A stretch of DNA of 64,000 bases, taken from NCBI RefSeq assembly GCF_029784165.1, contig NC_073696.1:265390760-265454759 (forward strand). Reading direction: 5' to 3'. Position numbers and translations under genes: made by a program. A model generated the notes under the pieces. The model saw only the letters and a list, made by a program, of their open reading frames with translations, did not search any database and was not told where the DNA came from. This DNA comes from Wyeomyia smithii (lineage: Eukaryota; Arthropoda; Insecta; Diptera; Culicidae). Shown here piece after piece: positions 57,211-64,000 of this stretch. Numbering within the stretch: the first letter of the stretch is position 1; each line of letters begins with the position of its first letter.

Positions 57211-57636
57211 AAACACAGAAAGCGAATCAAACTGCCTATACTACCGCGCATAGAATGTCAGTCCTCCGTCTGTCAGTCCCACATGCATTTTCAGCAAGCC
57301 AAGAAAAACGCGTTTCTATATGATTTTATAACATTGCTTCTTACGAGATGGGACAATATGTTTGGATGTTTTCCAGCAGTTTTTCAGAACAAAGTTGTTG
57401 TGCTCATCCCTTGCATTGTTTCGAAACTATGCATTGTTAGCTACCATTTACGCGTAACAACTCTATTTTACCAAAATTGCAAATGGGACTGACTTGCTAT
57501 GCGCGGCAGTATAATACATGCAACATGGCTGTTAATCGAGTCTACACAATCGGATTGATGTTTAATAAAAATAACATTGTCTAAATATGACTAAATTCTG
57601 TATTTTCGATGTTTTGTGCAACGTAAGAACCGATGC

Positions 57637-57740
57637 TTACGTTACGCGACGCGAGACAAAACAAACAACACTTAATGTTTTTACAACATAATATGTTGTA
57701 AGAACATTAAGTTTTGTTTGTCTTGCCTCACGTTGCGTAA
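57637..57740. repeat. ~104-bp imperfect palindrome
   Basis: Centre at 'acataatatgt'. Arms 'cttaatgtttttacaacat' and 'atgttgtaagaacattaag', then 'gagacaaaacaaac' and 'gtttgtcttgcctc', with 'ttacgcgacg' / 'cgttgcgtaa' outermost. A foldback or very small MITE. Confidence 0.8.
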
Positions 57741-57916
57741 TGTGATGATTAAATTATAAAATAATTTAATATATATTATAAATCGCAGATTTGTTCAAAT
57801 ATTTAGCACTATGACAGGGTGCGGCAGGAAAAACTGCGAAAAAAGTGTAAACTTTAATATTGGATGATTTAGTGTAACTAATGTTCTATTTCTGTCAATA
57901 GTGTATTTTTTTTCTT

Positions 57917-58290
57917 CACAACAATATTTATCTGACACGGCACAATACAAAAAATGTTTAACGGCGCCATTTAACCTAGTGTCTTAAATTTTAAGGTATC
58001 TTAAAAACTAAAAGCATATTTTTTATCCTCGCTGTCGACTACGAGCCAAATCTAATCCTAGAATTAAAACTAAAATGTTTTTTTTTGAATCGCTGGTTTT
58101 GTTGTCCACTGGGTATCTTGATGTTCCACTGAGCCAGGAAATCAAGGAAGGCTTGTATTTCTCGGGCCCTGTCGGATTCGTGCGGGGTCCGGTTGCTGGT
58201 TCCAAATCGCAGAGGAGTGGGACCTTACTGGGGCGTGGATGGATTTCGGGGGAAACGTATAACAGTGTACCGTAAACTGGGTTGATTTTA
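57917..58290 (-). mobile_element. 3'-end fragment of an I-type LINE
   Basis: Closely parallels 16582-16830 of the I-type LINE: 'gacacggcacaatacaa', 'accctcgctg.cgactacgag', and the same A-run end. Upstream it includes the last codons of an ORF2 (minus strand: REIQAFLDFLAQWNIKIP). It shows the family 3' terminus independently. Confidence 0.75.
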
Positions 58291-58402
58291 ATCACTGTAC
58301 CTCTTTTTTGAAAATGTGGTAAAAAAGCGCTCTTAGTGCTTGGGATTTGTCGTAATCTTCACTTATTGTGTGAATATATATGTCTGCATTGTTACTATTC
58401 AT

Positions 58403-61400
58403 GATGATGATGATGATGATGATGATGGTCCCGCCTCTTACCCCTACAAAGATTTGAGGTAGACGATTTATCTATTAGATAATTAGTTATTACTTCAATT
58501 AAACCAGAAAGCAAAAAAAACGGACTGGTTTTGTCAATACAGATATAAAATCCTCCATAATATTCCAATGCTTAAACGGCAGTATTACTGAATAAAAAAA
58601 AATTTAAACACAAATTTCTAAGCCGTTCTATGGCCAAGATTACCAAGTTCTAATTATTTTACTTCTTTCAATCAATTGAACATTATTCACATCTGAATTA
58701 AGCCAACACCCAATCTAGCCCACAGCTAAATTGCTACAGTCCCAACAAGGCCATTTCCGCCGAACTCAGCAAGCAAAGCACAGGTAAACCGTGAACTTAA
58801 CATGAGACTCATGAGGATGTCCCCACCTAGGGAAGTCTAGAAAATTTCCAACCCGAAAAAGTCCTAGGACAGCTAGGAATTTCAACGTCCAAAGACAATC
58901 AAAAGTGTCATAATTTTCCCGAGTAATCCGACGTATGTCCAGAACTACTTAAAAGTTTATTGTGTCACAAAAACTCAATTTTCATAACATGCATCAGCAT
59001 AATACATCTGTATGTATGTAAATAAAAAAAACCTTTATTTTTCAAAATGTCATATATTAATTTAAGAAAGGTAGTCAATTATATCTGTGTAACGCGCGCG
59101 ATTCTCAAACCTTTGTAGACTTCTCATTTATTTTATTTTTTTACTACTACATTAAATACAAAATCCATCATTATCATCGGGACGAACATAATAGTTTTTA
59201 CAATGCTTAAATAAATACTAAAAAGCTATTACAGCAAAAGTCCACATAAAATCATCCGTTATGAAAACTTCGTCAATTTAGTGCGTGAATTGTAAAACAT
59301 TTCTGTTTAGTTGCCTAAAAAACAGCTTTGACGTGTGAAATACATTGTCTCTTGAACTCAAGTAGCGTTGCTGCACGTTTGACCTGTGTAGGCATCGAAT
59401 TGAACTCTTTAATTCCTTTTAAAAATAATGAATTCTGCGAAGCTCCGAAAATAAAATTTGGTGTTCGAATTTCTGTCGCGTTTCTAGTATTGTATCTATG
59501 AATATCACTTCCTCTCGCAAATATCGAGGCAGCAATCCGTTAACTATTTTAAAAATGAACACCATCGTCATGAACACAATTCGCTGCTTCACAGATAACC
59601 ATTGCAAGGCATCCAACATCAAGGCCGAGGAAGTGAATCTACTACATCTCAAAATTAACCGCATAACTTTATTCTGCGAACGCTGTAACCTCGATATTTG
59701 AGTTTCATTTGCCAAAAATAAAATGGAAGAGCAAAATTCCAAGTGGGGAGAGATGATTTTTTATAGAGATGAATCTTGCTAAAAGTACTCAACTCTTTAT
59801 TCAAACGACAGAGAATTCCATATTTTTTGGCAATTTTCTTGATGACATTGTCAATATGAATATTGAACTTAAGTTTGTCATCAATAGTCACGCCAAGATA
59901 TTTCATCTCACGTACGCGTTCAAGTGTCTCGCTGTCAATTTCCACAGAGACATTTTCAGTAACACGGTTGCGCGAAATAACCATAAATTTAGTTTTACTT
60001 ATATTCAGTTATAGTTGTTTGAATTTCAACCATCTACTCAGCGAACACAAGTCCTCATTCAAGCGAATAATAGCAAAATCGAGATCTTTAGCTGCAATGA
60101 ACAGTACAGTATCATCAGCAAAAAGGTTAATATCACAGAAACGTAAAACTTGTCTCATGTCATTAATGTACATTATGAATAAAATGGGCCCTAATACACT
60201 TCCTTGAGATACTCCAAGAATGTTTCCCATGGGAAAAGATGTAAATTCATTGAAAATAGTCCGTTGAGTTCTGTCACACAAGTAGCTCTCAAACCACTTG
60301 TATGCAGTACCTGTAATACCAAAGCGCTTTATTGTTCGTAACAATAGAAATTGTTTCGAAAGCGCGTTTTAAATCCAAGAACACTGCAACAATAGTTTCT
60401 TTACGCTCAATATTTTCTTTCCATTTTGCTAACACCAAATTCAACGCAGTTTCACAAGAATGACCTTCTCGATAGCCTGATTGTTCTGGTATTAACAAAC
60501 TGTTCATATTAAGATAATTTAAAAGTTGGCCTTTGATAACAAGTTCTAAAATTTTTTCTAATGTGTGCAACATGTTGATGGGACGAAACTCTTCGGCTTT
60601 ACTCGTACCAGCAACCTTTTGAAAAGGAACCACCAAAGATTCCTTCCAAACTCGTGGCACGTGCCCAGTTTGTAACGATTCATTGATTAGGCCAAGGAGG
60701 TCGTGTCCGATGACATGAGGGCAATCTTGAATCACTTCTGCATTAACGTTATCGATTCCAGCCGTTTTTTGCATTGAAAAACGAATGTTTTTCAGTTCTA
60801 TGTATGAAATAGGGTGAAAACCGGTCAAAGTACAGTTAACATTAATTGGCTGTTTCATTTCATCAGGTTCATCCACCAATTCAATAGATCGATTGATTTC
60901 TGAAACACTATCGATAAAATAAGTATTGAACTTAGAAGCGATTGCTTGTTCTGATCTTTCTTCTGTGCCATTAAAGGTTATGGACCGCGATTTGCAAACG
61001 CCAGGTTTCAACAATGACTTTAATATTTTCCATAACTTTTTGCTGTTATTTTTATGATGTTAAATTTTCCTCTGTATATATTCGCTCCGTGTTTTGATCA
61101 GAGTTTGAGAATATATATTACGCGCCATCGTATAGTTACGCCAGTGATCATTACTGTTTGTTCTACAAAACTTTTTATACCATCCATCTCTCTTACGTTC
61201 AAGACGTAAAAGATCCAAAGTGTACCACTTGTTGGAGTTCTTCACAACAACAAACTTTTGTTCCACTAACTGATTAGTATACGTTTTTAAGACGTTATTG
61301 AGAACATCGGTTTTATGATCAAGGCACCCCGATAATGGGAAATCCACGTTTCTCGCGACAAGATCCGAAACCTTTCGTTTCGAGTAATTTTCCCAACACT

Positions 61401-61598
61401 TTAGTTTAACTAAATTATCATCACTGTTTATACTCTGATTTACACTAATAACAAGAGTCTCATCATCGGTTATTTTCAATTCAGAATTTACTGCAGCGCG
61501 AACAGAATCAAAGTTTGTATAAACATGATCAGCTAAAGTTTTACTATGTCTAGAAATACGCGTATATTCAGTAACAACTTGTTTTAAGCTTAGCTTAG
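58403..61598 (-). mobile_element. Family 1 LINE, second copy (inverted)
   Basis: Minus strand; 5'-truncated at about 61598, 3' tail (ATG)n on the plus strand at 58403-58432. Coding 61598-59315, 3' UTR 59314-58433 (about 880 bp, longer than in the copy at 700-3991 because of unrelated middle sequence around 58560-59090). Both copies are truncated within the endonuclease but at different points. Confidence 0.85.
59315..61598 (-). pseudogene. LINE family 1 endonuclease end, RT (frameshifted)
   Basis: Same protein as 798-3312. Pieces: 61598-61060 (end of endonuclease and linker, ITDDETL where the other copy has ITDHETL, so the catalytic His is lost), 61014-60289 (RPINMLHTLEKILE, PEQSGYREGHSCETALN, motif A AVFLDLKRAFETI), 60344-60009 (GVSQGSVLGPILFIMYIND, FADD), 59984-59655, 59742-59419 and a last stretch to the stop at 59315. 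At least four frameshifts. Much more decayed than the first copy. Confidence 0.85.
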
Positions 61599-61860
61599 CT
61601 TAGCTTAGTTCTGACTGTACATATCAATGGTTAGTTTAACTAAATTATCATCACTGTTTATACTCTGATTTACACTAATAACAAGAGTCTCATCATCGGT
61701 TATTTTCAATTCAGAATTTACTGCAGCGCGAACAGAATCAAAGTTTGTATAAACATGAACAGCTAAAGTTTTACTGTGTCTAGAAATACGAGTATATTCA
61801 GTAACAACTTGTTTTAAGCTTAGCTTAGCTTAGCTTAGTTCTGACTGTACATATCAATGG
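61401..61860. repeat. 230-bp tandem duplication across the LINE 5' boundary
   Basis: 61401-61630 and 61631-61860 are nearly identical (three differences seen). Each unit contains about 195 bp of LINE family 1 endonuclease coding sequence plus 'aagcttagcttagcttag' and 'gactgtacatatcaatgg' of the neighbouring repeat. The duplication therefore happened after the LINE joined that sequence and is recent. Confidence 0.95.
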
Positions 61861-62090
61861 TTGCTACTTCGTGATGGGTCCGAGCCATTCAAGATGCACA
61901 ATGAATCAACTGAAGAAACGACTGGGAGTGGCCATTCCTCCTCACTGTGCATCATTCAATGACCCGATGTTTTATAGACCAATAATGGCGCCGGCCACGT
62001 CCTTACAGTCAGTTGGGGATATCGTCAGTTTCGTGCAACAACGGCACATTTCAAAATTTTTTATTTTGGATTTTGATGTCAAACGATGCC
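61835..62090 (+). repeat. Unclassified dispersed repeat with AGCTT array
   Basis: Starts at the AGCTT/TTAGC short array (about 61821), runs through 'gttgctacttcgtgatggg' and 'actgggagtggccattcctc' to 'gcacatttcaaaatttt'. From memory this sequence type is widespread in Aedes-like genomes, but I cannot name or search it. Not coding. Confidence 0.4.
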
Positions 62091-62537
62091 AAACGCGGTT
62101 CAGTTTTATCTCATAAAAATTTGTTTCAAAATTAACAAAATATCTAGAGTTATAAGAAGATTTGTTTTTGCGATTCACATTAAAAATATACTTCAAAAGA
62201 TGGTAGAAAAGAAATTTCAACTCATACAACTTGCTCATTATATGTATATAACAGACTCAAATAGGTTTGGTGAGTAGGAAAAGTTTAAAAATTTGAGGTT
62301 TTCGTGAAAAGGAAAATGATTTTAAACGAAAATTTTCGAACACGTTTCGCTCGGACCTATAAATTATCTGTTGTGCCAGTGCCGCACGAAACCTACAATA
62401 GGGAAGGAATGTTAGAATGCAGTCTTTGCTTTGTTAGAGACCGAGTATACCTCTGCATCCCTACAAAGACCACGGATGGGAGTTTTGTTAGTAGGGTGGG
62501 TTACCGATCAGGATTCACTTTGATAAGTGATATGATC

Positions 62538-63221
62538 ATAATTCATTTAGTAAATTATAACAATATAATAATAATCATTTACTTATAAAGTGGGATGAAT
62601 AAAAATGTATTGAAATACAATAAGAAAAATAAGAATATGTAAATGAGATTTCGGTTGACTTCCTTTCAAAGCTGAAACTTTCAAATTTTTAACGCACAAC
62701 ATGCAAAAAAATAAGTAATAAGAAAACATTTGAAAAACAAATGGAGAGTGTGCGTTATGGTTTGCTGAAATAAGATAGATGAATTCATATGAAACTAGTT
62801 TATGTCGATAGTGGTTGCTCTGCTGCTTTCTGCGGCTAAAAGAATATATATTGAAATAAGCATATAATTCATTTAATTAATTATAACAATAAAATAATAA
62901 TTATTTACCTATAAAGTGGGATGAATTAAAATGTATTAAAATACAATAATAAAAATAAGAATATGTAAATAAGATTTCGATTGACTTCCTTTCAAAGCTG
63001 AAACTTTCGAATTTTTAACGTACAACATGCAAAAAAAAGTAATAGGAAAATATTCGAAAAACAAATGGAGAGTGTGCGTTATGGTTTTCTGAAATAAAAT
63101 AGATGAATTCATATGAAAGTTTTATGTAAAAAAAAAGTAAAAAGTAGTAATGAAAGTAGTTTATGTCGATAGTGGTTGCTCTGCTGCTTTCTGCGGCTTA
63201 AAAAATATATATTGAAATAAG
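62538..63221 (+). repeat. Tandem repeat, 326-bp period, two units plus a remnant
   Basis: Unit 1 starts at 62538 and unit 2 at 62864, each from 'ataattcattta' through 'aaagtgggatgaat', 'gacttcctttcaaagctgaa', 'gtgcgttatggttt' to 'gctgctttctgcggct'. Unit 2 has about 36 extra A/T-rich bases near 63121. A remnant ('tggttgttgtgctgctttct') is at 63538. Non-coding; nothing else was recognised in 63222-64000. Confidence 0.85.
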
Positions 63222-64000
63222 TTATTACTATTACATTGCAGAGCTTGCTCAGATGTGTTGCTCCCTTCTCTAACCATTCACTACTTAGAGTCATCGGTAC
63301 AGATAATTCACACATTATATTACATAAGCTCACATCAATTTCAACGCAGTTCTAATTTCCTGACAAAAATGCTCACCATTCACCAATGAAATTTGTTACG
63401 GCCCAAAAACATACAAGGAAGAGCTTTGATAGCATTTTTCCACATCTGAAATTATAATGTGCATGGGTATAATAAAAAATGTTACGAAAAAAAATAGTAA
63501 GTGAACTATTATAAGAAAATCCACGAAATGTCAAGGGTGGTTGTTGTGCTGCTTTCTGTGGCTGAAGAAATTAATTTAAATAAATTGTCAGCATTGGGAA
63601 GAAAACTTAACACTATATACTTCGTACGTAAACCGGTGGCAACGATAGAATTTATTTCTTCAATTTTCAGCCATGCTCTTTGGAAACAGATGTCAACATG
63701 ATTCTTGTAACTTGCTATACGACGCAAGAGTTGCCTATTAAATAGAAAAACTGGCAAAGCTCCAAGTAATCAATTCCATATGATTCTATAAAATGTAGAT
63801 ACACGCCAAATCTCAAATCGTCAATGTCTCAAATTTGCTGTCAAAGCGCTCAAAAATAACACATTTGTTCAAAACAGTGGTGTCGGGTCCACCTGTGCAA
63901 CATGTGCACCCACCAAATATATGCAATTATCGAAATATAATAAAATATATATAAAAAAAACAAGTAAGCATGCTAGCGAGACTCTTCAATTCAAAGCTTG

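Noticed and set aside
61821..61845. Telomeric repeat (TTAGC/AGCTT array)
   Set aside because: Only about four units, internal to a dispersed repeat and duplicated with the LINE edge.
1..64000. CRISPR arrays, bacterial operons or phage
   Set aside because: No regularly spaced repeats and no prokaryotic gene organisation; the window is plainly eukaryotic.

Overview
This is an AT-rich, intron-bearing, repeat-dense animal sequence. The mix of non-LTR retrotransposons (LOA-type with RNase H, I-type with RNase H, and a CR1/Jockey-like family), hAT, Mutator, pogo/Tc1 and CACTA-type DNA transposons, 61-62 bp GT-AG introns and tRNA-headed SINEs fits a dipteran, most likely a culicine mosquito. That assignment is inference; no species marker is visible. 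Only one host gene with intact structure was found: a two-exon chymotrypsin-family (S1) protease or protease homolog at 29371-30278 (+).

Layout. 1-700: a (TG)n tract and end-fragments of repeats. 700-3991: a 5'-truncated LINE ('family 1') with a nearly intact reverse transcriptase and a (TCA)n tail. 4138-7282, 13485-15353 (-) and 18207-20417: three copies of an unclassified repeat, here called family A. 7283-13480: AT-rich sequence, a GC-richer block (8830-10480), a direct repeat and a Tc1/mariner relic. 16582-about 23250 (-): an I-type LINE split by family A copy A2 and by a 94-bp MITE. 23343-25566: an insertion bounded by a 23-bp direct repeat. 26765-27620: a family B relative. 29371-30278: the protease. 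30306-33370 and 43136-45335: two copies of family B in inverted orientation, about 9.8 kb apart. Between them lie a GC-rich block split by a Mutator MITE, two hairpin repeats, and a nest of transposons (B-like repeat, CACTA-like element, hAT-like element, CCGGG element, SINEs). 45642-51203 (-): a near full-length LOA-type LINE inserted in a third B copy. 52180-53660: a second GC-rich block. 53911-55621: three related MITEs. 58403-61598 (-): a second family 1 LINE. 61401-63221: tandem duplications.

Most notable point. Families A and B share one terminal plan. The left end is a short motif (GACGTAGGACTAC in A, GAAGTAGAATACTTC in B). The right side carries the same motif inverted, but about 40 nt inside the end, followed by a shared GCGGTCGTG block and a CCCTCCT end. 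Nearly every copy sits between runs of T. Copy A2 interrupts a LINE reading frame, so its boundaries can be read directly. This is the architecture described for non-autonomous Helentron/Helitron2-type elements. I infer that class; no Rep/helicase gene is present here. Family B also carries CCAAT- and TATA-like promoter modules, repeated inside the element and dispersed in the window.
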